This document shows positions 1 to 10,705 of a DNA stretch of 59,850 nt, piece after piece. The number at the start of each line of letters is the position of its first letter. The stretch's first letter is position 1. The position numbers and the translations under genes are program-made. Under the pieces are notes generated by a model that was not told the origin of the DNA, did not search any database, and worked only from the letters and a program-made list of their open reading frames with translations. Location: contig CAMLIK010000006.1 of the NCBI GenBank assembly GCA_946480175.1, positions 1 to 59,850 of the forward strand, read 5' to 3'. The stretch comes from an uncultured Gilliamella sp. (GTDB lineage: Bacteria; Pseudomonadota; Gammaproteobacteria; Enterobacterales; Orbaceae).

Positions 1-8
1 AAACAATA

Positions 9-1235
9 ATGATTCAATCTTATCTTACAAAAACAACTTTCAATCAATTTCCCCTTCATCCATTAGTCATCAAAGCGCTGGAGAAAAAAGGTTTCGTTTA
101 CTGTACCCCAATTCAAGAGCAAACATTGCCATTAACAACCAAAGGAATTGACATTGCAGGACAAGGACAAACCGGTACGGGCAAAACGATTGCGTTTTTG
201 GCATCAACATTTAATCATTTATTGAATAATGATCCACTACCCGATCATAAATCTAATCAACCAAGAGCAATCATTATTGCACCAACACGTGAGTTGGTTG
301 TACAAATATATAATGATGCTAAACCGCTTTCAGAAGAAACAGGTATTAAATTAGGATTGGCTTATGGTGGAGATGGTTATGATAAGCAATTAAAAATGCT
401 TTCGGCTGGGGTTGATATGTTGATTGCAACGACAGGAAGATTAATTGATTATGCTAAACAAGATTATATCAATTTAAGTGCAATCCAAGTTGCAGTTTTA
501 GATGAAGCTGATCGTATGTTTGATTTAGGCTTCATTCGTGATATTCGATGGATATTTAGGCATATGACTACACCACAAAATCGTCTCACAATGTTATTTT
601 CTGCAACGTTAACCCATAATGTGCGTGAACTTGCCTTTGAATACATGAATGAACCACAATATGTTGAAGTCGAGCCCGAACAAAAAATTGGTCATAGAAT
701 AAAAGAAGAGTTATTTTTCCCATCAAATGAAGATAAACTAGCTTTATTACAAACGCTTATTGAAGAAGAATGGCCTGACCGTAGCATTGTATTTGCTAAT
801 ACTAAAATAGCCTGCGAAAAAATTTGGCGTCATTTAGTGGCTGATGGCCATCGAGTAGGATTACTCACTGGTAATATCGCACAAAAAAAACGTCTATCCA
901 TTCTTGATAAATTTACTCAAGGCGATCTAGATATATTAGTAGCAACAGACGTAGCCGCCCGTGGCTTACATATTCCTAATGTTACCCATGTTTTTAACTA
1001 CGATCTCCCTGATGATTGTGATGATTATAGGCATAGAATTGGCCGTACAGGACGAGCGGGTGCCGAAGGCTACTCAATTTCACTAGCTTGTGAACGTTAT
1101 TCGCAAAACTTACCTGCTATTGAAAAAGCTATTGATCACGCTATTCCAGTTAGCCAATATGATCCTAAGGCCTTATTAAGTGATTTGCCAACACCTAGAC
1201 CAATTAAAAAACCAATGCGTAGAAAACCATCATAA
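9..1235 (+). CDS. rhlB: ATP-dependent RNA helicase RhlB
   Basis: DEAD-box RNA helicase. In E. coli, RhlB works with RNase E and PNPase in the RNA degradosome to unwind structured mRNA in the cytoplasm. All family motifs are visible in order: a Q motif with CTPIQ near residue 33, Walker A GQTGTGKT near 53, PTREL near 92, DEAD near 166, SAT near 200 and HRIGRTGR near 346. It aligns with E. coli RhlB almost throughout. The C-terminal tail after residue 390 is short and basic (KKPMRRKPS), so the 408-aa protein is slightly shorter than the 421-aa E. coli one. The ATG lies 8 bases from the window edge, so the ribosome binding site is not visible. A terminator hairpin follows at once, so it is probably the last gene of its transcript. 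Confidence 0.96.
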   Translation: MIQSYLTKTTFNQFPLHPLVIKALEKKGFVYCTPIQEQTLPLTTKGIDIAGQGQTGTGKTIAFLASTFNHLLNNDPLPDHKSNQPRAIIIAPTRELVVQIYNDAKPLSEETGIKLGLAYGGDGYDKQLKMLSAGVDMLIATTGRLIDYAKQDYINLSAIQVAVLDEADRMFDLGFIRDIRWIFRHMTTPQNRLTMLFSATLTHNVRELAFEYMNEPQYVEVEPEQKIGHRIKEELFFPSNEDKLALLQTLIEEEWPDRSIVFANTKIACEKIWRHLVADGHRVGLLTGNIAQKKRLSILDKFTQGDLDILVATDVAARGLHIPNVTHVFNYDLPDDCDDYRHRIGRTGRAGAEGYSISLACERYSQNLPAIEKAIDHAIPVSQYDPKALLSDLPTPRPIKKPMRRKPS

Positions 1236-1274
1236 AAGGATTTTTGTGGTTAATCCCTGAATAAAAATCAATAT

Positions 1275-1315
1275 AATACCATCATTAAAAACCAAATTTA
1301 ATGATGGTATTTTTC
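1275..1315. terminator. Rho-independent terminator between rhlB and sxy
   Basis: A perfect 15-bp inverted repeat (arms 1275-1289 and 1297-1311, 7-nt loop) is followed by a T-rich stretch on the plus strand and flanked by A/T runs on both sides. It sits between two convergent genes, so it probably stops transcription from both. Confidence 0.8.
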
Positions 1316-1333
1316 TTATTACAAATTAATTTA

Positions 1334-1951
1334 TTAACTCAAATCTTGCTTTTTGCTCAAGAAATCCTGATAAGCTAATTCAATTTTTTCTTTCGATTCA
1401 GAGGATAGTGTTCCAACATGTCGACCATGTAATGCACCATATAAACTAAATAGAATATTAATCGATAATTTTGGATTTTTACTTTTTATTCGATAAAAAG
1501 TTTCCAAATATCCAACTTTTTTAAAAATTTCTACATTGGTAATATCAGAGCTTACCATTAGTTTTTCCAAAGAAACTGACATGTTGGGTAACGATTTTAA
1601 GCGACTTTGGCATTTAACCAATTTTTCGTCTAGATCTTGTTTGGCATGTTCAATGACCATTTTCACTATAGTATGCAATTTTTGTCGATCTTGGCGTAAT
1701 GTATCATCTACTTTGTAGTAATCAAGCAGTTTATGTGATCCATCAAACACCAAATCTAGCGGTTGCATACCAAGTTCAACAAACATTGAGCGATACTTAT
1801 CGTGGGCTCTCAAATAAACATCATTTTGGTCTAACCAAGCAAACATAATTGATTCACTATTAAGACTAAATCCTCCAAAAAATGACCTTAAAGAAACGTC
1901 TTCAACGCAAGAAAACTCCTGTTTAATATTTACTGCTGTAGTTTTTAGCAT
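1334..1951 (-). CDS. sxy: Competence regulator Sxy/TfoX
   Basis: Sxy (TfoX) family protein. Known members act with CRP at CRP-S promoters to turn on DNA-uptake genes in Haemophilus, Vibrio and E. coli. The 205-aa protein (E. coli Sxy about 209) has the TfoX N-terminal domain (SLRSFFGGFSL near residue 21, YLRAH near 47) and the C-terminal helical domain with the family signature LPNMS near residue 121 and GALHGRHV near 178. The ATG is preceded by AAGGGA. It converges on rhlB, with the terminator between them. No sxy-type mRNA leader structure or CRP-S box was recognised upstream. Presence of sxy suggests a competence regulon elsewhere in the genome; no uptake genes are in this window. Confidence 0.9.
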   Translation of the reverse strand: MLKTTAVNIKQEFSCVEDVSLRSFFGGFSLNSESIMFAWLDQNDVYLRAHDKYRSMFVELGMQPLDLVFDGSHKLLDYYKVDDTLRQDRQKLHTIVKMVIEHAKQDLDEKLVKCQSRLKSLPNMSVSLEKLMVSSDITNVEIFKKVGYLETFYRIKSKNPKLSINILFSLYGALHGRHVGTLSSESKEKIELAYQDFLSKKQDLS

Positions 1952-2186
1952 ATAAAATTCCCTTTTTCACTTACATTTATGAATAACTCTAATTAGTGAG
2001 TTTATGCTAAACTATATTAATTCTATTCATATTCAAACAACTATTTACGATTAATTAATAAATATGAGATCTGTCTTCCATAAATGAATATTTGTTTGAT
2101 TTGTACTTGATTAATTATATTTTTTTTGCTCTAAAAAAATCTAAGACTTTTTCAGTAGTTAAATATATATCAAATCTTAATATTTC

Positions 2187-2214
2187 TTAAAAAAAGAAAA
2201 AACGCTTTGGCGTT
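2187..2214 (-). terminator. Minus-strand terminator-like hairpin with long U tract
   Basis: Read on the minus strand, a 5-bp stem AACGC/GCGTT with loop CAAA (2201-2214) runs into a 13-nt tract of T interrupted by one C (2187-2200). The stem is short but the U tract is strong. No annotated minus-strand gene ends just upstream. The nearest is glnB, whose stop is at 2921, so a terminated transcript would run antisense through the small secreted gene. Confidence 0.45.
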
Positions 2215-2241
2215 GTTATTCTGTTGTAATAATTATACAAT
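2213..2241 (+). promoter_or_regulatory. Candidate promoter of the small secreted protein gene
   Basis: TTGTTA (2213-2218) and TACAAT (2236-2241) are separated by 17 bp, a good match to a sigma-70 promoter. The predicted transcript would start about 40 nt before the ATG at 2290. Confidence 0.35.
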
Positions 2242-2289
2242 CACAGCTAATTCATTAAATGGTATCTATTATTGTCAATTTTAATCAAC

Positions 2290-3265
<976 letters not shown>

Positions 3266-3282
3266 TTACCCTTAATTCGAGA

Positions 3283-4884
3283 TTACCAATTTTTAAATCC
3301 AAAAGCAGAAGTAATTGGATAACGCCTGCCTTTACCAAAATTACGAGTAGTGATTTTCGGTCCCACTGCTGATTGCCGTCTTTTATATTCGTTGATATCA
3401 ACTAATTTAATCACTCGCCTTACAGTTGCTTCATCATAACCTTGCGTAATCAGTTGTTCAACGGAAAAATCTTGTTCAACATAGCTTTTTAATATTCCAT
3501 CTAAAATATCATAAGGAGGCAAACTGTCTTCATCTTTTTGATCCGGAGCTAGCTCTGCTGAAGGAGGACGAGTAATAACGCGTTCAGGAATAACATACGA
3601 TCGGCTATTTCGATATTTAGCTAATTCAAATACCATGGTTTTAGGTACATCTTTAAGCACATCAAATCCCCCAGCCATATCACCATACAGTGTAGCATAA
3701 CCAACCGACATTTCGCTTTTATTACCTGTCGTTAATACTAACCTTCGACGTTTATTTGATAATGCCATTAAAATGACACCACGACAACGTGCTTGTAGAT
3801 TCTCTTCTGTAGTATCTTTCTGAGTCCCCATAAACATAGGTGTTAAAGAAGACATAAATGCATCAAACATCGATTCAATTGAAATAATATCAAATTCAAT
3901 TCCTAATATTTCCGCCTCTTCTTTTGCATCAGCGATACTAATATCAGCAGTATAACGAAATGGCATCATAACCGCCTGTACTTTATCTTTACCCAACGCA
4001 TCAACGGCAATTGCCAATGTTAAAGCAGAATCAATACCACCTGATAGCCCCAATACAGCTCCTTGGAAACCATTTTTGGTAATGTAATCGTGAGTTGCAA
4101 GGACTAACGCATCATAAACATCAGCCAATGGTTCAGTTTTTGAAAGAGGGACAGTTTTACGAATATTACCCGTTTGAAAAACAGAAATTTGTTCTTTAAA
4201 AGAACTTAATTGATGAACGATATCACCCTTTTCGTTACAGACAAACGAGCTTCCATCAAAAACAAGCTCATCTTGACCACCAATTTGATTGACATAAACA
4301 ATTGGTAATCCGGTTCTTAGCGCATGTTGTTTAATGAGTTCTTGGCGATACTGCTGTTTTTCATAAGTATAAGGCGAAGCATTAATTGAAATAACTAAAT
4401 CCACACAATTCTCACCAATTCGATCAATAGGTTCACATTGCCAAAGATCTTCACAGATTAATAAACCAACTTTTTTGTTTTTAAAATCAACAACGCAAGT
4501 TTGCTCACCAGCAGTAAAATAACGTTTTTCATCAAATACATCATAATTAGGTAATTGCTGTTTGTGATAACACGCTAATTGCTGCCCTTCAAAAAACAAT
4601 GATAACGCATTATAAACTACCCCATCTTGCCAATGGGGATGTCCAACAATTACTCCACATTGTTTACTAGATTGCTTAATAGCCAATAATGCTTGTTGGC
4701 AACGGTTTTTAAAATCGTTACGATAAATTAAATCTTCTGGGGGATAACCGCAAATTGCAAGTTCAGAGAAAATAATAAGATCATGAGATGAATAGTGTTG
4801 CATCAGTTCAATGATTTGCTGAGTATTACCTTCTATATCACCTACTCGCCAATTTTTTTGTGCTAATACTAAAGATAAGGACAT
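3283..4884 (-). CDS. nadE: Glutamine-dependent NAD+ synthetase
   Basis: Makes NAD+ from nicotinate adenine dinucleotide, ATP and glutamine. The N-terminal half (about 1-245) is a nitrilase-type glutaminase with the Glu-Lys-Cys triad visible as SELAICGYPPEDL near residue 42, a Lys in CYHKQQLPNYD near 110, and LICEDLW near 147. The C-terminal half is the ATP pyrophosphatase synthetase, with the P-loop LSGGIDSALT near residue 284 and TTGNKSEMSVGYATLYGD near 390. At 533 aa this is the two-domain form, not the 275-aa ammonia-dependent enzyme of E. coli. It is the first gene of an apparent nadE-glnB operon. It is divergent from aroB, sharing about 120 bp of upstream DNA. Confidence 0.95.
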   Translation of the reverse strand: MSLSLVLAQKNWRVGDIEGNTQQIIELMQHYSSHDLIIFSELAICGYPPEDLIYRNDFKNRCQQALLAIKQSSKQCGVIVGHPHWQDGVVYNALSLFFEGQQLACYHKQQLPNYDVFDEKRYFTAGEQTCVVDFKNKKVGLLICEDLWQCEPIDRIGENCVDLVISINASPYTYEKQQYRQELIKQHALRTGLPIVYVNQIGGQDELVFDGSSFVCNEKGDIVHQLSSFKEQISVFQTGNIRKTVPLSKTEPLADVYDALVLATHDYITKNGFQGAVLGLSGGIDSALTLAIAVDALGKDKVQAVMMPFRYTADISIADAKEEAEILGIEFDIISIESMFDAFMSSLTPMFMGTQKDTTEENLQARCRGVILMALSNKRRRLVLTTGNKSEMSVGYATLYGDMAGGFDVLKDVPKTMVFELAKYRNSRSYVIPERVITRPPSAELAPDQKDEDSLPPYDILDGILKSYVEQDFSVEQLITQGYDEATVRRVIKLVDINEYKRRQSAVGPKITTRNFGKGRRYPITSAFGFKNW

Positions 4885-5003
4885 ATAAATTCAACATCAC
4901 AGATAAAAATTGGCAGTAAGTTTAAATGATTCTAAGTTGCGCTGCCACTTTTTTATCGTTAACATGCAATATTAAATTGGCATATACTTGTTTGGAAATA
5001 ATT

Positions 5004-6083
5004 ATGCAAAAGATCCTCAATGTAGCTTTAGACAATCGCAGTTATCCCATTACAATTGGTGAGAACTTACTTAGTCAATTTGAACATTTTAAACTGCATA
5101 ATGGTCAAAAAGTACTTATTGCCACAAATGACACCATTGCTCCAATTTATTTACAGCATCTAATTGATATGCTTGAAGCTAATGGCGCCAAAACAGATTT
5201 TGTTATAGTCCCTGATGGTGAAAAATACAAAACCATGGAAACATGGAATCAAATTTTAACCGCTTTACTTGCTAACAATCATACTCGAAGTAGTATACTT
5301 ATTGCCCTCGGTGGAGGGGTTATTGGTGATGTAGCCGGATTTGCGGCTTCTGCATATCAACGTGGAATTAAATTTATACAGGTTCCAACAACTCTATTAT
5401 CTCAAGTCGATTCTTCGGTTGGCGGTAAAACTGCTATTAATCATCCTCTAGGTAAAAATATGATTGGTGCATTTTATCAGCCTCAATCAGTCGTAATTGA
5501 TATTAATTGTTTAAAAACCTTACCACAAAGAGAGCTTTCTGCTGGCTTAGCTGAAGTAATTAAATATGGCATCATAATGGATAATGCATTTTTTAGTTGG
5601 TTAGAAACACATATTGATGATTTACTTAGTTTAAATGTAGATGCGTTAAGTTATTGTATTTATCGTTGCTGTGAATTAAAGGCTCAAGTGGTTGCCGCCG
5701 ATGAAACCGAACAAGATATGCGCGCTATTTTAAATCTTGGTCATACCTATGGGCATGCCATTGAAGCCGAGCTCGGCTATGGCAATTGGTTACATGGCGA
5801 AGCAGTTAGTGTTGGTATGTTAATGGCGTCACAAACAGCCAAATTGCTAGGCCTGTTGGCAGATAAAGATATTGAAAGAATAAAAAATTTATTAATTAAA
5901 GCTAAACTGCCAGTTAAAAGACCAGAACAGATGGCAATCGAATCTTATATTCCCCATATGTTACGAGATAAAAAAGTTATTTCTGGTAAGCTTCGGTTAG
6001 TAATTCCAACTAAAATTGGTCAGGTTGAAGTAATGGATGGAATAGAGAAAAGTGTGGTACTTGAGTCAATAAACAACTCATAA
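5004..6083 (+). CDS. aroB: 3-dehydroquinate synthase
   Basis: Second step of the shikimate pathway: converts DAHP to 3-dehydroquinate using NAD+ and a divalent metal. The 359-aa protein aligns with E. coli AroB along its whole length. Visible are [19 protein letters not shown] near 98, [19 protein letters not shown] near 122, and the metal ligands in the Glu of LAEVIKYG and in [10 protein letters not shown] and [10 protein letters not shown] place the start at ATG 5004, which has GGAA 7 nt upstream and matches the E. coli N-terminus. An in-frame ATG at 4926 would add 26 unrelated residues. aroF, which supplies its substrate, is 7 kb away in the same window. Confidence 0.95.
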   Translation: MQKILNVALDNRSYPITIGENLLSQFEHFKLHNGQKVLIATNDTIAPIYLQHLIDMLEANGAKTDFVIVPDGEKYKTMETWNQILTALLANNHTRSSILIALGGGVIGDVAGFAASAYQRGIKFIQVPTTLLSQVDSSVGGKTAINHPLGKNMIGAFYQPQSVVIDINCLKTLPQRELSAGLAEVIKYGIIMDNAFFSWLETHIDDLLSLNVDALSYCIYRCCELKAQVVAADETEQDMRAILNLGHTYGHAIEAELGYGNWLHGEAVSVGMLMASQTAKLLGLLADKDIERIKNLLIKAKLPVKRPEQMAIESYIPHMLRDKKVISGKLRLVIPTKIGQVEVMDGIEKSVVLESINNS

Positions 6084-6126
6084 AATTTATTTAACTATGT
6101 TAAATGATATTGTATATATAAATAAA

Positions 6127-6152
6127 GGAGCACTAACAGTGTGCTCCCTTTA
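6127..6152. terminator. Hairpin between aroB and the MFS transporter
   Basis: A 7-bp GC-containing stem (GGAGCAC 6127-6133, GTGCTCC 6141-6147) has a 7-nt loop. On the minus strand the stem is followed by TTTATTTA, a fair U tract; on the plus strand by CTTTA. It lies between convergent genes and probably serves as a weak terminator for both. Confidence 0.5.
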
Positions 6153-6160
6153 CCAATATA

Positions 6161-6191
6161 ATAGACAATAAACTCAAGTATTATTGTCTAT
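6161..6191. repeat. Inverted repeat at the 3' end of the MFS gene
   Basis: Arms ATAGACAATA (6161-6170) and TATTGTCTAT (6182-6191) are perfect 10-bp complements with an 11-bp spacer. The right arm overlaps the stop codon of the transporter gene at 6181. This could be a 3'-end stabilising hairpin placed before the hairpin at 6127. There is no U run directly after it. Confidence 0.5.
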
Positions 6192-7398
6192 TCTTTAGTG
6201 ATTTATAGATTATATTTAATATTAAACCAACGAATGCCACTGAAATAGCGATATAAAACGCATAGGTATAACTTCCACCATTATTTGCCAAAATATCAGC
6301 GGTTACTTTGGGGGCAAAAAAGGCTGCTGAAGAATAGCCTATAAAAATGACACCATAGTTTACGCCTTGATTAACTGGACCATAATTTTCCATTACCATT
6401 GGCGGGAAAACGCCCATCACACCACCAAAACATAAACCTAACGCTATAATTCCTATTGCAAAACCTATTTGCGATGGTATATATAAAAACGATATAAAAG
6501 CAAAGATAATTACCAAAAAAATGATATTCAATGTTTTATTTCGTCCTAGTTTATCTGACACCGTCCCCCAAACTACACGCCCTGCACAATTACTTAGTGA
6601 ATATAAACTAACATAAAATGAGGCCACAACAGCTGTTAATCCAAACATTTGTTGCCCTATGCCAGAAGCATTTGATGCAATCATTAAACCTGAAAAAGCC
6701 CCTGTACCAAGCATAAAAAATATTAAGTAAAAATATGGAGTTTGTAACATTTCCAGCCAATTTTTATTAATAACAGATCCACCTTGTTGAGTATTAGTAG
6801 GAATCCAACCTTCTGGTTTATAATTAACCGGAGCAACTTTAATAAATAAACTCGCTACAATAACCACTACAAGATAAGAACATCCAAGTACTTGAAAAGC
6901 ATGCAGAACACCATAATTTTCTATTAGAAAATGGCCAATCGGTGCAGCAACAATTGATGCACCTCCCATACCTGCTGTAATAATTCCGGATGCAAGACCT
7001 TTTTTATCCGGGAAAAACCTTATTGTATTACTCAAACAACCAGAATAGGCCAATCCTTGGCCAAAACCGCTTAATAATCCATAAGTTACATACAACATAA
7101 TTGGACTGGTAACAAAACCTGTTAGAAAAAAACCAAGACCAAACAACAATCCGCCGATAACACTAGACCATTTTGCTAATCCTTTATCGGTCAAAAAGCC
7201 ACCTAATATCATAGGAATCGGACCAACTGCTGCATTAATTGAAAATGCAATCATGACATCGGCTTTACTCCAGTTTTTTGCAAGACTTAATGGCTCAGCA
7301 AACACACTAAAAGCATAAATTGCCCCAGTACAGAGTAAAATCGAAGTTGAAGCAATCAGCACTACCCATCGATTTATAGTATTACTTGTTTTCTCCAT
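6181..7398 (-). CDS. MFS transporter, oxalate/formate antiporter (OFA) family
   Basis: Twelve-helix inner-membrane carrier of the major facilitator superfamily. The N-terminus ([18 protein letters not shown]) and the motif [16 protein letters not shown] near residue 58 are typical of the oxalate:formate antiporter family, which moves small carboxylates. A second half starts near residue 215, with [18 protein letters not shown] matching the cytoplasmic loop motif. Length 405 aa is normal. Its ATG lies inside the end of the upstream flavoprotein gene (17-bp overlap), so the two are translationally coupled. By context it probably imports the unsaturated acid reduced by that enzyme, or exchanges it for the reduced product. 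The exact substrate cannot be read from sequence. Confidence 0.88.
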   Translation of the reverse strand: MEKTSNTINRWVVLIASTSILLCTGAIYAFSVFAEPLSLAKNWSKADVMIAFSINAAVGPIPMILGGFLTDKGLAKWSSVIGGLLFGLGFFLTGFVTSPIMLYVTYGLLSGFGQGLAYSGCLSNTIRFFPDKKGLASGIITAGMGGASIVAAPIGHFLIENYGVLHAFQVLGCSYLVVVIVASLFIKVAPVNYKPEGWIPTNTQQGGSVINKNWLEMLQTPYFYLIFFMLGTGAFSGLMIASNASGIGQQMFGLTAVVASFYVSLYSLSNCAGRVVWGTVSDKLGRNKTLNIIFLVIIFAFISFLYIPSQIGFAIGIIALGLCFGGVMGVFPPMVMENYGPVNQGVNYGVIFIGYSSAAFFAPKVTADILANNGGSYTYAFYIAISVAFVGLILNIIYKSLKNRQ

Positions 7399-9838
7399 GA
7401 TTTATATCCTTCCTTAGATTTATGTCGTGTGAAGCTGTTTTTCCTGCAATTCGACCAAATGTAAAAATATCAGTTAGAGAGTTACCGCCCAAACGATTAC
7501 CAGCATGGATACCTCCTGCCACTTCACCTGCAGCATATAGACCTGAAATTTTATGTCCCTTACTATCTAATACATGAGTTTGTATATCAATTCTTAAACC
7601 ACCCATTGTATGATGCACTGCCGGTTTTCTTGGCGTTGCATAGAATGGCGGAATTTCAACTTTTAGATCAAACACATCTTTACCAAATTCAGGATCGTGT
7701 CCAGCATCAACATAAGCATTATAATCAGCAATAGTTTGTTTAAAGATTGTCGGATCCATTGCTAGTTTTTCAGCTAACTCTTCTAAGGTATTAGCACAAA
7801 ATAGCGTTCCGGCAGCAATTTGCTTATTAATTTTTTCTTGCGAAGTGTTGTAAGCCGTTTTTTTAATTTGCTCATCAGCAATTAAATAAAATAACCCACC
7901 ATTATCAATAGCAGCCTGAGTAAGCTTATCGCGACTACCATATTCATTCACAAATCGCTTACCTTGTTTGTTTACCATAATGAAATTTTGCGGGGGTACT
8001 TGTAATCCACTGAATAATGCACCTGTATCAGGATCGGAAACCGGCATCATTTGAGAAAATCCCATACCAACCAAATCAGCGCCAACACTTTGCCCTAAAA
8101 TAATACCATCGCCTGTAATAGCTGGTGAGTTAGAGGTTTTAATATCATCGTCAATCTCTGTCCAATAAGTATTATACTCTTTTAACATTTTAGTATTAGC
8201 ACCAAAACCGCCTGATGCCAGGATGACTGCATTAGCTTTAACAGTAATTTTTTTACCATTTAAACCAGTACCAATAACTCCAGATACATGTCCATCCTCG
8301 ACTATCAACTCTTTAACCGCCGTATCAGTAATGATAATACCACCATGATCTTCAACATATTTCTGCAAAGCAGAAACATATGCATAGCCTTCACTTTTTA
8401 ACGGTTTATGACCTCTACGCCATAAAGCACCAACTGGCATTGTCACGTCATGTTTGTCAAACTCAACACCAACATCTTCAAGCCACTTGACCGATTCTAA
8501 CGCCTCATCGGTTAAAATCTTAACCAAATCATATTGACCATAAATAATATTACCTAATTGGTCTGTACGTTTACCACCAAGATAAGTTTGGATACGATGT
8601 AATAATGCTGAATCGAACAAATATCCTGTTTTACCCGTATTTTCAGCTAAATAGTTGGTAATTTGTTGTTTTAACTCTTTAAAATCATCAAGATATTCAC
8701 TATCAATCGTTGACTCATCAATAGCTGAAATTTCCTGTAGAGTATGGCTTTCACCCGCAATAGCATCAAAGGTATTTTGCCATTGCGGATTTGCTGCATT
8801 CATTGGGCCGCCAGTCCGTACAGTATTACCACCAACTGCAGGAAATTTTTCAACAACAATTACCTTTTTACCTTCCTGCAAAATGCTTGCAGCAGCAGAT
8901 AATCCAGCCCCACCAGCACCAACAACAACTACATCAGTAGTAAATTGTGCGTCAGAAGTATCGACAGCACTCGGTGCCTTCGGTCTTTTACGTAATACAT
9001 CAGGATTAGCGCCTGCCATTTTTATTGCTTTAGCAACCCCGTCGATGACACCATTACTCGTTACCGAAGCACCTGATAAAATATCAACATTAAGCGTCTG
9101 ACCTTCAAGAATTTGTGAAGGAATACGCTTAAATACTACATCAGCAATTCCCTCTGATTCACCTTCAGTATCAATATCAATTGATTCAATACGATCAGTT
9201 GATAATGTAACAGCCATCGGTAAATCGCCATTATGCCCAGGAGCAGTTACATTATAGGTACCTGGTTCATAGGTGATTTCTTCCGGTACATTAAGTAAAT
9301 TAGCAATTTGGGTAAAACGCAAAAATCGTAAAAAGCAACTTTCTAGAAAATCAATAGTACGTTCTGATTTAATATTTCCCTTTTCATCAAACGCGTGATG
9401 AGCACGGCCAAGCAAAAATTCATATCCTGGCATAACGGTTGCATTAACACCAGGAGCATCAAGAATTTGGCGTAAATGTAATTGAGCGCGAGAAGAGCCT
9501 TGTACATCATAAGATGCACCTACAATCATCACCGGTTTACCATCAAAAGGATGTAAATTAAATGAGAGCCACTCAAGAATGCTTTTCAAAGCTGAAGGAA
9601 TAGAATGATTATGTTCTGGTGTTGCAATAATAACACCATCAGCCTCAATAATTTTATTATTAAAATACTGAATAATATCACAATTAGACTTATCATCTGA
9701 CTCATTAAACATAGGGACATCGGTCAATTCTAATATTTCAATTTCCGCTTTATGCATAAAATGTTTTTGCATAAATTGAAGTAGCAGTCTGTTATAAGAT
9801 TCTTGAGCATTAGTTCCAACAATTCCAATTAATTTCAT
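7382..9838 (-). CDS. Three-domain flavoprotein 2-enoate reductase, large subunit (CrdB/urocanate-reductase-like)
   Basis: Soluble flavoprotein of 818 aa with three fused domains. Residues 1-185 form an NAD(P)H-dependent FMN reductase ([34 protein letters not shown]). Residues about 195-275 form an FMN_bind domain with the flavinylation motif [10 protein letters not shown]; the acceptor position is Ser258. Residues about 300-810 form an FAD_binding_2 domain like fumarate and urocanate reductases, with [11 protein letters not shown] near 306, [12 protein letters not shown] (the proton-donor Arg region), HHTMGG and [11 protein letters not shown]. The HPT segment that binds the fumarate carboxylate in Shewanella fumarate reductase reads MPV here, so fumarate is an unlikely substrate. 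There is no signal peptide and no heme motif (CXXCH), so NAD(P)H is the likely electron source. I chose ATG 9838, which forms an ATGA overlap with the preceding gene; an upstream ATG at 9871 adds 11 unlikely residues. The exact 2-enoate is not known. Confidence 0.85.
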   Translation of the reverse strand: MKLIGIVGTNAQESYNRLLLQFMQKHFMHKAEIEILELTDVPMFNESDDKSNCDIIQYFNNKIIEADGVIIATPEHNHSIPSALKSILEWLSFNLHPFDGKPVMIVGASYDVQGSSRAQLHLRQILDAPGVNATVMPGYEFLLGRAHHAFDEKGNIKSERTIDFLESCFLRFLRFTQIANLLNVPEEITYEPGTYNVTAPGHNGDLPMAVTLSTDRIESIDIDTEGESEGIADVVFKRIPSQILEGQTLNVDILSGASVTSNGVIDGVAKAIKMAGANPDVLRKRPKAPSAVDTSDAQFTTDVVVVGAGGAGLSAAASILQEGKKVIVVEKFPAVGGNTVRTGGPMNAANPQWQNTFDAIAGESHTLQEISAIDESTIDSEYLDDFKELKQQITNYLAENTGKTGYLFDSALLHRIQTYLGGKRTDQLGNIIYGQYDLVKILTDEALESVKWLEDVGVEFDKHDVTMPVGALWRRGHKPLKSEGYAYVSALQKYVEDHGGIIITDTAVKELIVEDGHVSGVIGTGLNGKKITVKANAVILASGGFGANTKMLKEYNTYWTEIDDDIKTSNSPAITGDGIILGQSVGADLVGMGFSQMMPVSDPDTGALFSGLQVPPQNFIMVNKQGKRFVNEYGSRDKLTQAAIDNGGLFYLIADEQIKKTAYNTSQEKINKQIAAGTLFCANTLEELAEKLAMDPTIFKQTIADYNAYVDAGHDPEFGKDVFDLKVEIPPFYATPRKPAVHHTMGGLRIDIQTHVLDSKGHKISGLYAAGEVAGGIHAGNRLGGNSLTDIFTFGRIAGKTASHDINLRKDINHGENK

Positions 9839-10461
9839 GATAATGCTCCTTCTTCTGATGCCTCTTTCCAACTGAATTTTTTATTTTGCTCGGTATTAAA
9901 TTTCCCTGTTGCAAGTAGTTGATTAGTTAAATTTACAAATAATAAAAATTCATCAAAACACTCTTCCAATTCTTTCACTTTATCTAAATAAACAAGATTA
10001 CCTTTTTCATCAAAAGCTTGCAGTGATTGACCCAATAAAAATTCAGAACTAGGCATAATACGAGCTTTCAATTCGGGAGCATCTAGGATTTGCCTTAAAT
10101 GAGCTTGGGCTCTTGAAGAACCTAACATACCATGCGATGCACCAACAATCATGACACATTTATTAATCAGTGGTCTGGTAGTATAAGACAACCATTCAAT
10201 AGCGCTTTTCAATGCGGCTGTTATTGAATGATCATATTCTGGAGTCGCGATAATAATTCCATCAGCTGATTCAATTTTATCTGATAACATTTTTACCGCT
10301 AAAGGAGGGGTTTTATCCTTCGGTTCATTAAATGCTGGTAACGATTTTATTTCACAAACTTCAATTTCGGCTTTATCTGAAAAATGCTCTCTCATATAAT
10401 GAAGTAATTTTCTATTAGTAGAACTATCTGAATTAGTTCCAACTATACCAACGAATTTCAC
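9835..10461 (-). CDS. NAD(P)H-dependent FMN reductase family protein, probable small subunit of the flavoprotein reductase (CrdA-like)
   Basis: Flavodoxin-fold FMN reductase of 208 aa. It is clearly homologous to the first 185 residues of the downstream flavoprotein: both have KxxGIVGTN at the start, IIATPE..HSI..ALKS near 75, [15 protein letters not shown] near 117, and AFDEKGN near 152. A tandem duplication is the simplest explanation. The start is GTG at 10461 with GAGG 8 nt upstream. Its stop overlaps the next start as ATGA, which suggests a 1:1 complex. In the NADH:cinnamate reductase CrdAB described from Vibrio, a small subunit of this type pairs with a three-domain large subunit. It might also be a free flavin or quinone reductase. 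Confidence 0.8.
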   Translation of the reverse strand: MKFVGIVGTNSDSSTNRKLLHYMREHFSDKAEIEVCEIKSLPAFNEPKDKTPPLAVKMLSDKIESADGIIIATPEYDHSITAALKSAIEWLSYTTRPLINKCVMIVGASHGMLGSSRAQAHLRQILDAPELKARIMPSSEFLLGQSLQAFDEKGNLVYLDKVKELEECFDEFLLFVNLTNQLLATGKFNTEQNKKFSWKEASEEGALS

Positions 10462-10705
10462 TTTATAACCTCACTTAGTACCTTGCGGTACAATTAAATC
10501 AATATCAAAATTTTAGTAATACAAATCCTTTAGTCGATAACACAAAGTGATAGATTGAGTTTTTGTTATATTAGGCCTATTGACTATTGTGTAAATCATT
10601 ATGTAAGCTAGTGTAGAACAGAAAAAAAGGTTTGTGAAATAGCTGATTAATTATGGGGTTATAAGTAATTTATTATAATGAGGTTTAATAAAAGAATTTA
10701 AACAA
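10462..10705. promoter_or_regulatory. Divergent control region of the reductase operon and its LysR gene
   Basis: 244 bp shared by divergent promoters. It contains a long interrupted inverted repeat at 10537-10569, a hairpin GTACC-loop-GGTAC at 10478-10491 just before the small-subunit ribosome binding site, and the palindrome TAGGCCTA at 10572-10579. In LysR systems the regulator normally binds such a shared region. No confident -35/-10 pair was assigned for either direction. Confidence 0.5.
10537..10569. promoter_or_regulatory. Candidate LysR operator: interrupted inverted repeat
   Basis: Arms ATAACACAAA (10537-10546) and TTTTTGTTAT (10560-10569) are complementary at 9 of 10 positions with a 13-bp spacer. 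The arm centres are 23 bp apart, about two helical turns. This fits a dimer-of-dimers site but not the classic single T-N11-A box. It is placed 76 bp upstream of the reductase small-subunit start. Confidence 0.4.

Larger units (their letters stand above)
1952..2289. other. Intergenic region between sxy and a secreted unknown
   Basis: AT-rich gap between divergent genes. It should contain the sxy promoter (minus strand), but I could not pick a convincing -35/-10 pair. It also contains a minus-strand terminator-like hairpin at 2187-2214 and a plausible plus-strand promoter at 2213-2241, listed separately. No tRNA or small ORF was seen. Confidence 0.5.

Noticed and set aside
4926-5003. Longer aroB N-terminus
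   Set aside because: The extra 26 residues have no counterpart in AroB and no ribosome binding site; the ATG at 5004 fits better.
8655-9101. Long plus-strand open frame opposite the flavoprotein
   Set aside because: It lies wholly antisense to a well-supported conserved gene, has no ribosome binding site and shows low-complexity Ala/Pro/Thr content typical of a reverse frame.
10494-10508. FNR-like site in front of the reductase operon
   Set aside because: TTGAT-N4-ATTTA on the minus strand matches 8 of 10 bases, but it lies only 33 nt from the start codon, leaving no room for a downstream promoter. AT-rich sequence gives such matches often.
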